Source: a virus
IMG/VR virus record: IMGVR_UViG_3300020470_003428
Location: 16,540 to 80,539 of that record
DNA length: 64,000 nucleotides
Reading direction: 5' to 3' (one strand)
Every line of letters starts with the position of its first letter. The first letter of the stretch is position 1. This document shows positions 56,867 through 64,000 of the stretch, one piece after another. A program made the position numbers and the translations under genes. The notes beneath the pieces are model-generated. The model did not search any database and was not told the DNA's origin. It was given only the letters and a program-made list of their open reading frames with translations.

Positions 56867-57376
56867 ATGGTAGTTAAAACAGAAGGACCTGTTAATTCCT
56901 TTCTCGTATCTTTAGAGCAAGACAGAAGAGAAGCATTTACGACTTATGTAGAGAATACATATTCAATTTATGAAATATGGCTTTACGCAAATGTTTTAGG
57001 TTATACAGGTGGTTTTACTGCTCTTGATAAATGGGTACTTCAGAATTACCCAAAACTCAATAGACGTGAATTAATGTTGGCTGAGATTGTCAAATTAGAA
57101 GCTGATATCGATTATTTAAGGCAACAAGTGCAAGCTGATATTGTGAAACCAGATGCTGCAGCTACTCGTATTGCTCATTTATCTAAAGAATTAAGAGGTC
57201 ATGTTGTCGAGGTAGAAAAGATGACACGAGGTACAGATCGTCGAGGCTTAGTATTGGCGGGTGCTGACAAAGTGATGCGTGAATTAAAATCAATATTCAA
57301 GGGTAATGATGATGTCGTTAATGCTCTTGAATTAGCTTACGAATCTGTTTGGGCAGCTTTAGCTGAGGAGAAGTAA
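56867..57376 (+). CDS. candidate small terminase or DNA-binding protein
   Basis: 169 residues. A helical N-terminal region, then a helix-turn-helix-like stretch DKWVLQNYPKLNRRELML, then a coiled coil EADIDYLRQQVQ, ending in a Glu/Ala-rich helix. It lies about 1.2 kb before the large terminase, where a small terminase subunit is often found, but other small genes intervene. Inference from context. Confidence 0.4.
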   Translation: MVVKTEGPVNSFLVSLEQDRREAFTTYVENTYSIYEIWLYANVLGYTGGFTALDKWVLQNYPKLNRRELMLAEIVKLEADIDYLRQQVQADIVKPDAAATRIAHLSKELRGHVVEVEKMTRGTDRRGLVLAGADKVMRELKSIFKGNDDVVNALELAYESVWAALAEEK

Positions 57377-57402
57377 CCTAATCTGAAGTTCATCGCAATT
57401 AG

Positions 57403-57687
57403 ATGACGGAAGAAAAAATCAGGGAAATCTTGCCGCACTTGTGTTACACCAAGGAAGAAGTAGATCTTCTATTGGATGATGCCGTAGCAAAAGCACGAGC
57501 AATTGATGAATTATCGATGAAAAAACATAATCGGAATGCAACTATTATTAGTATGATTTTGGGTTTCCTTTGTTTAGCATTGTTCTTGGATGGTTTATTA
57601 AGGATCTTAGGAATTATTCCACCCTTTTTAGGACTAGATGTGAATATAATTGATCAGATAGTCGATAAGGTGAAACATGCTCGATGA
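57403..57687 (+). CDS. membrane protein
   Basis: 94 residues with a helix NRNATIISMILGFLCLALFLDGLLRILG, one membrane span, and an amphipathic C-terminus. Overlaps the next gene's start by 11 bases. Holin is possible but unproven. Confidence 0.45.
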   Translation: MTEEKIREILPHLCYTKEEVDLLLDDAVAKARAIDELSMKKHNRNATIISMILGFLCLALFLDGLLRILGIIPPFLGLDVNIIDQIVDKVKHAR

Positions 57688-58327
57688 CAAAACATACGAA
57701 GAACTAGCCGCAATGAAAGGTGCTGCTCGACGAATAGGTTATTTGCCGCTATTTCCATCCTTGGTTTACAAGTATGAAATGCCTCCTGCTCTCTTAGAAG
57801 AGATGCAAGAGCATGTTAAAGATATTGAAGGAACCAGCATTGACGTGATGTCTAATCCAAAATTTGATCTGTTGAAGCGTTGTGTTCAAATCTCTTGCGA
57901 TACCTGCGTTCCTTCCACTGATAAAACAGGAGAGTGGAAAGCTGTTACAGGTTGGATTAATAATCAAAAACCTGACGAGGATGGTTTTGGTTTTCACGGG
58001 CATTGTGATTCCTTCATGTCTTCTGTTGCTTACTTGGCAGGTGAAAATATTCAAATTCTTTTTCGTGATAGCCCGAAAACTACTGAGATTGCTTCCAACG
58101 AAAACAGGAGTAATTATGACTTATTAGTGAGGCATACTTGGTATGGAGATGAGGTGGTAGACGTCAAGCCAGGTGATATCTTGTATTTTCCTAGTTATTT
58201 ACTACATAAACAGGCCAAGAATACTGGATCAACAAATAGAGTGAGTGTTGCGTACAATATTGTGCCAGATAGAAGACCTCCTTCTCCAGATGCCAGAGCA
58301 CCTTGGTTTGTGCAATTTGAAATTTAA
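57677..58327 (+). CDS. 2-oxoglutarate/Fe(II)-dependent oxygenase-like protein
   Basis: 216 residues. FGFHGHCDSFMSSVAYLAG carries His and Asp iron ligands (HxD), GDILYFPSYLLHKQAKN the distal His, and TNRVSVAYNIV the 2-oxoglutarate Arg. Sits between packaging-related genes of the late block. Substrate unknown. Confidence 0.7.
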   Translation: MLDDKTYEELAAMKGAARRIGYLPLFPSLVYKYEMPPALLEEMQEHVKDIEGTSIDVMSNPKFDLLKRCVQISCDTCVPSTDKTGEWKAVTGWINNQKPDEDGFGFHGHCDSFMSSVAYLAGENIQILFRDSPKTTEIASNENRSNYDLLVRHTWYGDEVVDVKPGDILYFPSYLLHKQAKNTGSTNRVSVAYNIVPDRRPPSPDARAPWFVQFEI

Positions 58328-58360
58328 CTTACTATATTGAGTTAACACTGATTCCAATGG

Positions 58361-58594
58361 ATGAAAAAAGAAGAAGAAAATGCTCGTGTACCTATCCCTA
58401 TTTATGACCTATTAGATGCTTGCTGTGCTTTGCATGGAGGACTAGAACTAGATAAATTTGAAGATAAAAATTATTCCCTAAAACATGCATTGAATTTGTT
58501 CTTTGGTTACATGACCCCAGAAGCAAAGGCTGAATTTAATCAATGGGTGGAGAGAAAAGGATGGAAGAAGAAAGAGAGAATCATCCTGTCTTAA
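58361..58594 (+). CDS. small hypothetical protein
   Basis: 77 residues with many aromatic and charged residues (LDACCALHGGLELDKFEDKN). Close to the terminase start. Not recognised. Confidence 0.45.
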   Translation: MKKEEENARVPIPIYDLLDACCALHGGLELDKFEDKNYSLKHALNLFFGYMTPEAKAEFNQWVERKGWKKKERIILS

Positions 58595-58620
58595 TAGTGA
58601 ATAACACTTAGACTAGCTTT

Positions 58621-60153
58621 ATGCCTAATGCTTCTATATCCCTTGCACGTAGACGTAGTGCTCAGTTAGCAGCACAATCGATTAAGGCGAAACCAGAAGC
58701 TGTTGTTACCCCACCTCACGTTCTAAAGGCTAGGAATAATTTTGCCTATTTTTGTGAATTAATGGGTAAGAAACCCGCAAAGCATATGCGGGAGTGGCAT
58801 AAACAGATACTAACTGGAGAAAGTAACGAGCATTTGCTCGATATCGCGGGTCCCAACACTTGTCTATTAAGTCCACGAGGTAGTGCTAAGTCTACTGTTA
58901 TAGGACTATTAATAGCATGGCTGATAGGTAGGCATGCGGAAGCAGGGAAACTTTTAAGAACTCTCTATGTTTCTTATAACGTGGATGTTGCAAGGAATAA
59001 AAGTGCAGCAATTAAAAATTTGATATCTAATAAAGAGTATCAAGAGGTTTTCCCTAAAGTTCGATTATCTAAGCATCGAACAAGTGATGAGCTATGGTCG
59101 ATTGATTTTGAACATGCAGGGGTAGACATTAGAGGAGAAGATGCTTTTACTGTTGCTTGTGCAGGATTAAAAGGAACAATTACTTCCAAGCGAAGTTCTT
59201 TGATTATTGTTGATGACGCAATTAAAAGTGCTGCTGCGATTGCTAATCCAGACATCCGAAGAGAGATGGAATCGAACTGGACTAACGTTATTGTTCCCAC
59301 CATGTTCCAAGGTGCAAGAGCTATTGCACTAGGAACTCGTTTCCATTTTGATGATTTATTTACAACGATTTTTTGTGAGAAGAGAGGATGGAAAGTTATC
59401 ACTCAACAAGCGTTAAGTTACGACGATAATGGAACCCCTAAATCTTATTGGGGGTCAATGTGGTCGGTAAGTTATTTATTAAAACTTCAATCGGAAGACC
59501 GAATTGCTTTTTCTTATCAATATTTAAATCAACCAATCAAGACAACAGAGCTTGGCCTATCTCCAGAGTTGTTTATTAAAGGAGAGGTTCCTGATACTTA
59601 CGACACGATTGGTGTCGGTATTGATTTATCTGCAGGGATGAGTGAACGTAATGATTGGACTGTCTTTGTTTTGGCTGGGAGAGTAGAAGACAAGGTCTAT
59701 ATCATTGATTACAAGAGAATGAGATCAATGGGGAATATCGAGAAAATAGAGGCTTTAGCGGAATTATTAGTCGAATGGAATTTACTTGGAATGAATGATG
59801 AAGGACAATTTTTCAAGACTGAATCACCTGTTGTTATATGGCCTGAGATTGTTGCTTATCAGAAAAGTTTTGAAGGTGATTTAAAACGAATTCTTTTCAA
59901 TGAATGGCAGCTGTATAATTTAACTGTGAGTCCTGTCAAGGGTTTTCGTGGCGATAAACTCGCTCGTCTTAGAGGAATTATCGGTTTATTCCAAGGCAAG
60001 AAGATTATCTTCAATAAATACAGAGATTTTTCTTACATGGTTGACGAGGTTGTGAATTTCGGTCACGCATCACATGATGATTGTGCTGATGCTTTAAATA
60101 TCGTGGTGCAAGGTCTCATGAAACGAGGCGGTGCGCAGATCCAATGGCAGTAA
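58621..60153 (+). CDS. terL: terminase large subunit
   Basis: 510 residues. ATPase P-loop SPRGSAKST at 84-92 and Walker B SLIIVDDA. The nuclease part starts near GVGIDLSAG and includes a conserved Asp, with DDCADAL near the end. It pumps DNA into the prohead and cuts the concatemer. The PRGSAKST P-loop differs from T4 gp17, so the packaging system is not T4-type by this motif. Confidence 0.85.
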   Translation: MPNASISLARRRSAQLAAQSIKAKPEAVVTPPHVLKARNNFAYFCELMGKKPAKHMREWHKQILTGESNEHLLDIAGPNTCLLSPRGSAKSTVIGLLIAWLIGRHAEAGKLLRTLYVSYNVDVARNKSAAIKNLISNKEYQEVFPKVRLSKHRTSDELWSIDFEHAGVDIRGEDAFTVACAGLKGTITSKRSSLIIVDDAIKSAAAIANPDIRREMESNWTNVIVPTMFQGARAIALGTRFHFDDLFTTIFCEKRGWKVITQQALSYDDNGTPKSYWGSMWSVSYLLKLQSEDRIAFSYQYLNQPIKTTELGLSPELFIKGEVPDTYDTIGVGIDLSAGMSERNDWTVFVLAGRVEDKVYIIDYKRMRSMGNIEKIEALAELLVEWNLLGMNDEGQFFKTESPVVIWPEIVAYQKSFEGDLKRILFNEWQLYNLTVSPVKGFRGDKLARLRGIIGLFQGKKIIFNKYRDFSYMVDEVVNFGHASHDDCADALNIVVQGLMKRGGAQIQWQ

Positions 60154-60162
60154 GATTAAGAA

Positions 60163-62400
60163 ATGAGTAACCCATCTAACGAGAGATACCGTCAGATCCT
60201 AGAAGCTGCTAGGAAGCGTGATGGAAGCAGTGGCACTGACACGATGGTTGTCAATAGTCACTTAGCTCAGATGAAGCTTTTCATGCTGAGACAAGGAATT
60301 GAATTTTTCCCTGCACAAGATACATTTGGCTTTAGAAAAATATTCATTCAACAATTAGTTGAAGAGAATGAAATTGATAGCAGGTTAGAAGGAATTGTTG
60401 ATGATTTCTTACTAGATGGTAAAGGGTTATTTTATTTCAGACCTGTAGACGATACATATAGGTTGATGTGGTTCAGCAAAGAGAACTACAGAGCTTACTA
60501 TGACGCTCAGTCTCAGTTAGAAGAGATTGAACTGATTTATTCTTTCTCTGTGCGTAGTGGCACAGGAGCGCTAGCTATACCTACAGCAGATAATGGCAGC
60601 ACAAGATATGTCAAATTACAAGTTAGACGCGATACGATCAAAGAATCAATAACAACTGAAAGACCTTCTTTCGAAGCAGGACAAACTAACAGCTTTACTT
60701 GGTCTCCTAATCAAACAAGGACTTTGGTCAACAGCCTTGGATTTATCCCTGCGGTTGAAGCCTTTAACACAATGCGTTCTACAGGAATGGACGCAACAGG
60801 TGATTTTGATTGGTTGTCTGAGCAGATTGTATTGCATGATGATTTAGTTAAAAATATTCGTACAAACATTACGTTCTTTGGTAATCCAACCTTAGTTTCT
60901 AGTAGACCTAAACATGATCTAGTCGAATCAGGATCTGAAGAAGGTTTAAGACCAACAATTAGTTCTCAGGCAGGATTCTACTCAGCAAGTAGACCATCGA
61001 CTCGTGTAAGTGAACCTGGACCAAGTGGTGGTGGTGGATCCTTAAAAGTTCCTCGGATCATTGCCAATGTTGAACCGACTGACCGGGCTGTTTACTTAAC
61101 TCCTGATGCCGTTTCTGGTGATCAGAATTTATATGCACGTCAATATCGAGAGGAATTAAGAACCGCAATGGGCGGAGTAGATGAGCTAGGAATTAGTTCT
61201 GGAGCAACAGCCTACGAAATTAAATCTTTATATGGTCGAGCAGCTACAACGGCTACACGTCGATGCAAGGGGTTATTGACATACGGATTATGTAAATTAT
61301 TTGGTTTAATTATTTATCACGAAGAAAAAATCTTCCGTGATTCCTTCGCTATGGCGATAGGGATGAAAAGGCCGGCGCCACCTATCGAAGAGAACTTCCA
61401 ACCAGGAGAAGACTACGACAAAGCAGTAGGAGCTTTTCAGGAACAAGAGAAAGCATACGACGAACAACTAGAATTAGCCATCCGAGAAGCAGTCCAGTCC
61501 ACTGAACTTCCTCCGGGTGTTGTCGGTTTAATCCCCGACGGCAACAGGAAGATTGAGTGGAGATGGAAGGGTCCAGTCTTTGAGGACGGCACAGAGGATA
61601 TACTGAATTCAAGTATTGTGGTTCGTAACCTACAAGAACTCGGTGTTAACAGCATCGAAGCGTTGCGTTACCTCTTCCCTGACAAAACAGATGAAGAGAG
61701 AAGTGCAATGCTTAGTGGCTATCCATTTAGAATGGCTCAAGCCACCCAAAGCAGTATTGGACAATTCTTGGCGCTGATAAATGACATGCGTCAAACCCCT
61801 CATCCTCAGGCCCCAGATCTACCGCTTTTGGCAGATCCTAAACTTGACTTAACACCCTACGTCTATAGGGCATTCGAATTTTTAAAGAGAGAACTAACTT
61901 ATGCAGGACAGTATTCAGACACAACAGGCTCCGGCGACCCAACAGAACTCGATACCATCGAGCGCGCCCGTTCCGAACGCGGCTTACCAGCAAGCTCCGG
62001 CCCAGACCGCCCAAGTTTCGTACCAGACACCTTCGGAACAATCGGTTCAGGCGGTGGCACCCCAGGTTCAGGCACCCCAGCCACAGGCTCCGGTCCAGGA
62101 GGTCAATCCATGGCAGGAGGCGTTCAAGAGCCTCAGCGACAGTTTGAGCGCAACGCAGACCTCCCAGCCCCAGGCAGCTTACTCAACTCCGACCCCACAA
62201 CAACCGCAGACAAGCAGCTTTCCCTCTCAGGTTCAGCAATACCAAGCGGCTCCGTCCGTTTCGGGGATGCAGACTTATCAGCCCCAAGCAACGCCGGCGT
62301 ACTCCCCGACCCAGCAGGTACAGGCGCAGCCCTCGACACAGCAAGGAGCAACACAAGGCGGAGACGGGTATCTAGACAACGTCAGCAACGAAAGTCTTGA
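60163..62400 (+). CDS. portal protein with overprinted C-terminal extension
   Basis: 745 residues, starting 10 bases after the terminase stop, the usual place for a portal. The stretch IVDDFLLDGKGLFYFRPVDDTYRLMWFSK is typical of a portal wing, and the N-terminal 580 residues are alpha/beta with AMGGVDELGISSGATAYEIKSLYGRA. From about residue 581 the frame becomes Gly/Ser/Pro/Thr-rich and overlaps the scaffold-like gene in another frame for 500 bases. The portal core probably ends near residue 580. Confidence 0.75.
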   Translation: MSNPSNERYRQILEAARKRDGSSGTDTMVVNSHLAQMKLFMLRQGIEFFPAQDTFGFRKIFIQQLVEENEIDSRLEGIVDDFLLDGKGLFYFRPVDDTYRLMWFSKENYRAYYDAQSQLEEIELIYSFSVRSGTGALAIPTADNGSTRYVKLQVRRDTIKESITTERPSFEAGQTNSFTWSPNQTRTLVNSLGFIPAVEAFNTMRSTGMDATGDFDWLSEQIVLHDDLVKNIRTNITFFGNPTLVSSRPKHDLVESGSEEGLRPTISSQAGFYSASRPSTRVSEPGPSGGGGSLKVPRIIANVEPTDRAVYLTPDAVSGDQNLYARQYREELRTAMGGVDELGISSGATAYEIKSLYGRAATTATRRCKGLLTYGLCKLFGLIIYHEEKIFRDSFAMAIGMKRPAPPIEENFQPGEDYDKAVGAFQEQEKAYDEQLELAIREAVQSTELPPGVVGLIPDGNRKIEWRWKGPVFEDGTEDILNSSIVVRNLQELGVNSIEALRYLFPDKTDEERSAMLSGYPFRMAQATQSSIGQFLALINDMRQTPHPQAPDLPLLADPKLDLTPYVYRAFEFLKRELTYAGQYSDTTGSGDPTELDTIERARSERGLPASSGPDRPSFVPDTFGTIGSGGGTPGSGTPATGSGPGGQSMAGGVQEPQRQFERNADLPAPGSLLNSDPTTTADKQLSLSGSAIPSGSVRFGDADLSAPSNAGVLPDPAGTGAALDTARSNTRRRRVSRQRQQRKS

Positions 62401-62965
62401 AGTTCTTCAGCACTTCGGAGCAGAAGCACCAGCACTTTTAAATAGATATGCATGCACCGTTGAGGATGCACTTCTTCAGCAGGCAAATCAAACTCAGGAA
62501 GCGTTCCAAAGAATTAATACCTTAGCCAAGAACGTCGAAGGAGCTAAGAAAGTTGTTGATGCTGCAGCCGCAGATAATGCTGCATACCATACAATGCTGA
62601 CTAACCCTGACCTACTCTCTGAGTACGTTAACGAGTTCTTCGGTCCTAATGGTCCTCATCCTGTAGAGATAGCTCAGGATCGTCTAGCAGCAGAAGTTGC
62701 AGCGAACGAAGCAAAGATGGGAATTACTCAGGCTCCTGCTCCTCAGGCTCCTGCCCCTCAAGCTCCTGCTGGACAAACTCCAACTCAACAGTTCCAGCGT
62801 CCTCAGATCGATATGCCTAACCCAGGCGTACAAGCTCCTCAAAACGGAGATTTCTGGGCAGAGTTCTCTAACTTGAGTGATAAGAACCCAGCAGCTGCAT
62901 GGCAGGCTTTGAGTTCAGCTACTCCAGATCAACTACGTAGCAAGCTTCTCGTTTCAGAAGGCTAA
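61901..62965 (+). CDS. scaffold-like protein, overprinted on the portal gene
   Basis: 354 residues from ATG 61901, in the +1 frame relative to the portal. The first 167 residues are Ala/Pro/Gln-rich low complexity. The later part forms Gln/Glu helices (VEDALLQQANQTQEAFQ, DRLAAEVAANEA) and a Pro/Gln tail. Position after the portal and this composition suit a capsid scaffold. It ends before a strong terminator at 62980. Confidence 0.65.
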   Translation: MQDSIQTQQAPATQQNSIPSSAPVPNAAYQQAPAQTAQVSYQTPSEQSVQAVAPQVQAPQPQAPVQEVNPWQEAFKSLSDSLSATQTSQPQAAYSTPTPQQPQTSSFPSQVQQYQAAPSVSGMQTYQPQATPAYSPTQQVQAQPSTQQGATQGGDGYLDNVSNESLEVLQHFGAEAPALLNRYACTVEDALLQQANQTQEAFQRINTLAKNVEGAKKVVDAAAADNAAYHTMLTNPDLLSEYVNEFFGPNGPHPVEIAQDRLAAEVAANEAKMGITQAPAPQAPAPQAPAGQTPTQQFQRPQIDMPNPGVQAPQNGDFWAEFSNLSDKNPAAAWQALSSATPDQLRSKLLVSEG

Positions 62966-62979
62966 ATAAGAAACACAAG

Positions 62980-63013
62980 AATCCACTGCCTGTAAGGGTG
63001 GTGGATTTTTTTT
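62980..63013 (+). terminator. Rho-independent terminator after the scaffold-like gene
   Basis: AATCCAC (62980-62986) pairs with GTGGATT (63001-63007), 14-base loop, followed by eight T from 63006 on. It separates the late virion unit from the psbA unit. Confidence 0.75.
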
Positions 63014-63030
63014 GTGTCTACAATGTAGAA

Positions 63031-63504
63031 ATGAGATATGCAAGCGTACCAGCCGTTCAATCCTTAGACGATTTGATGGGATCTGGCCCCTCTTTTGTTA
63101 GTAGTCTTCCTGTCGCAGACTGGGAAGCTATTGATAGAGATTTGGATGGTTTATGGAGAGATGCGAAAAGGGAAGAAGAAGAGGAAGTTATAGCTGATCC
63201 AGATCCGATAGTAGAAGAAGATAAGGAGCCTGAAAAAACTCCAGGTAGGCTTTTCACTGAAAAGTTATATGGAGGTGAGCCTATGACAGATATGGAATTA
63301 AAAGCAAGAATGAAATTTAACCCAGCCACTACTCCAGAGGATTATGCAAGAGCATTCGGTAAGTGCAGAACTACGAGAAGTAGCGATAAGCATGAGAGTA
63401 TTCCAAGCGATTGTTATTTCCCTGAAGAGAGTGGTTTAAGTATGGGTGATTTCACTGGAAGCCGCAACAGAGGCAGGGTAGGAGGTCGAGGTACTGGTAG
63501 GTAG
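63031..63504 (+). CDS. acidic hypothetical protein
   Basis: 157 residues from ATG 63031, which lies clear of the terminator. The middle is acidic (REEEEEVIADPDPIVEEDKE), the end basic and Gly/Arg-rich (GRVGGRGTGR). A longer reading from 62998 would begin inside the terminator stem and is not favoured. Not recognised; psbA follows. Confidence 0.45.
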   Translation: MRYASVPAVQSLDDLMGSGPSFVSSLPVADWEAIDRDLDGLWRDAKREEEEEVIADPDPIVEEDKEPEKTPGRLFTEKLYGGEPMTDMELKARMKFNPATTPEDYARAFGKCRTTRSSDKHESIPSDCYFPEESGLSMGDFTGSRNRGRVGGRGTGR

Positions 63505-63566
63505 GTAAACAAAACTTATACGGCTGATAGATATAGCTAATATTCCGAATTGCTAACATTAGATCT

Positions 63567-63590
63567 GAGTCTTTATTGACTCTATAAATA
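63567..63590 (+). promoter_or_regulatory. late-type promoter and hairpin ahead of psbA
   Basis: TATAAATA at 63583-63590 matches the T4-type late promoter used by T4-like cyanophages. It is abutted by the hairpin GAGTC-6 bases-GACTC (63567-63582). The psbA ATG is 64 bases downstream. Whether this phage has a late sigma factor is not visible in the window. Confidence 0.5.
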
Positions 63591-63653
63591 CCCCAAACCG
63601 AGACCATGGGGATAAGTCTCTCATCTTACAAGTTCAATCGTACTATTACTTAA

Positions 63654-64000
63654 ATGACTTCTTCTTCTTTAACAAGAAGTGGCAGTGTTTTGAAAGGATG
63701 GGACGAGTTCTGTGAGTGGACTACTTCTACTAGTAATCGTATTTACGTTGGTTGGTTTGGAGTCTTAATGATTCCATGTCTACTTACTGCAGCAACTTGT
63801 TTCATCATTGCTTTCATAGCTGCTCCTCCTGTCGATATTGACGGGATTCGTGAACCAGTAGCAGGTTCATTCTTATATGGAAACAACATCATCTCAGGAG
63901 CCGTTGTACCGTCATCTAACGCAATCGGTCTTCACTTCTACCCAATCTGGGAAGCTGCAACCCTCGACGAATGGCTCTATAACGGAGGACCATATCAACT
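63654..64000 (+). CDS. psbA: photosystem II D1 protein, 5' part (continues past window)
   Basis: At least 115 residues from ATG 63654. [44 protein letters not shown] and [21 protein letters not shown] are classical D1. D1 forms the photosystem II core with D2 and is replaced during light damage; phage copies keep photosynthesis running during infection. Truncated only by the window edge. Confidence 0.95.
   Translation, partial: MTSSSLTRSGSVLKGWDEFCEWTTSTSNRIYVGWFGVLMIPCLLTAATCFIIAFIAAPPVDIDGIREPVAGSFLYGNNIISGAVVPSSNAIGLHFYPIWEAATLDEWLYNGGPYQ

Noticed and set aside
62998-63030. GTG start at 62998 for the acidic protein
   Set aside because: It lies within the terminator stem and T-tract; ATG 63031 is the first start clear of it.
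1-64000. CRISPR arrays, rRNA or insertion sequences
   Set aside because: No regularly spaced direct repeats, no rRNA-like conserved stretches and no transposase motifs were seen by eye; the Thr-Pro and Pro-repeat tracts are coding low-complexity repeats.

Overview
This window reads as part of a marine cyanophage genome, AT-rich throughout, and most likely from a phage of phycobilisome-containing cyanobacteria (Synechococcus type). Four host-derived photosynthesis-related genes support this: a 3'-truncated psbA (photosystem II D1) at the right edge, a high-light-inducible (hli) gene, a psbN-like gene, and an nblA-like phycobilisome-degradation adaptor. NblA would be of little use in a host without phycobilisomes. 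By eye I found no rRNA, no convincing tRNA, no CRISPR array and no insertion sequence.

Layout. 1-5.9 kb: the tail of a rightward block of structural-type proteins, then a run of small membrane or secreted proteins whose sequences I recognise from T4-like cyanomyoviruses. 5.9-10.5 kb: accessory metabolism, comprising HNH endonuclease, nblA, three 2-oxoglutarate/Fe(II) oxygenases, a flavin-dependent (tryptophan-type) halogenase, a 28-residue membrane peptide and a MazG-like dNTP pyrophosphohydrolase. 10.6-17.4 kb: a degenerate Dam-like protein, a divergent ThyX-like protein, three DUF4214 proteins, an HNH protein and dCMP deaminase. 17.4-25.6 kb: replication and recombination, comprising a PrimPol-VapE primase-helicase, a PD-(D/E)XK exonuclease, SSB and a possible sliding clamp, plus hli and another oxygenase. 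25.7-43.3 kb: mostly leftward small early-type genes, including a C5 cytosine methyltransferase with a long ORF embedded in another frame, DUF932, DUF6915, DUF6878 and Gp157-type proteins, and a Dps-like ferritin. 43.3-44.07 kb: a divergent, non-coding region rich in GCG motifs and palindromes. 44.1-64 kb: rightward late block, comprising virion-type proteins, a PAPS-reductase-like PP-loop protein, a DUF4214/proline-repeat protein carrying an embedded Hint (intein-like) domain, terminase, portal, a scaffold-like protein and psbA.

The most unusual architecture is at 31.2-43.3 kb. At least thirteen leftward genes are preceded by a near-identical short element (9-mer CATCRGTAC in gene sense) placed 3-30 bases before the start codon. 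At most of these the element itself lies directly behind a Rho-independent terminator. This resembles, in principle, the mobile promoter/stem-loop cassettes of T4-type phages, but here it leaves almost no leader and no Shine-Dalgarno. A second theme is dense overprinting: portal/scaffold, methyltransferase/embedded ORF, HNH/nblA and two antisense 3' overlaps. A third is oxidative chemistry: six 2OG-Fe(II) oxygenases and one halogenase in 64 kb, two of these operons led by tiny membrane peptides.

All homology statements come from reading motifs by eye, with no database search. Small or fast-evolving genes are described without a function where none is visible.
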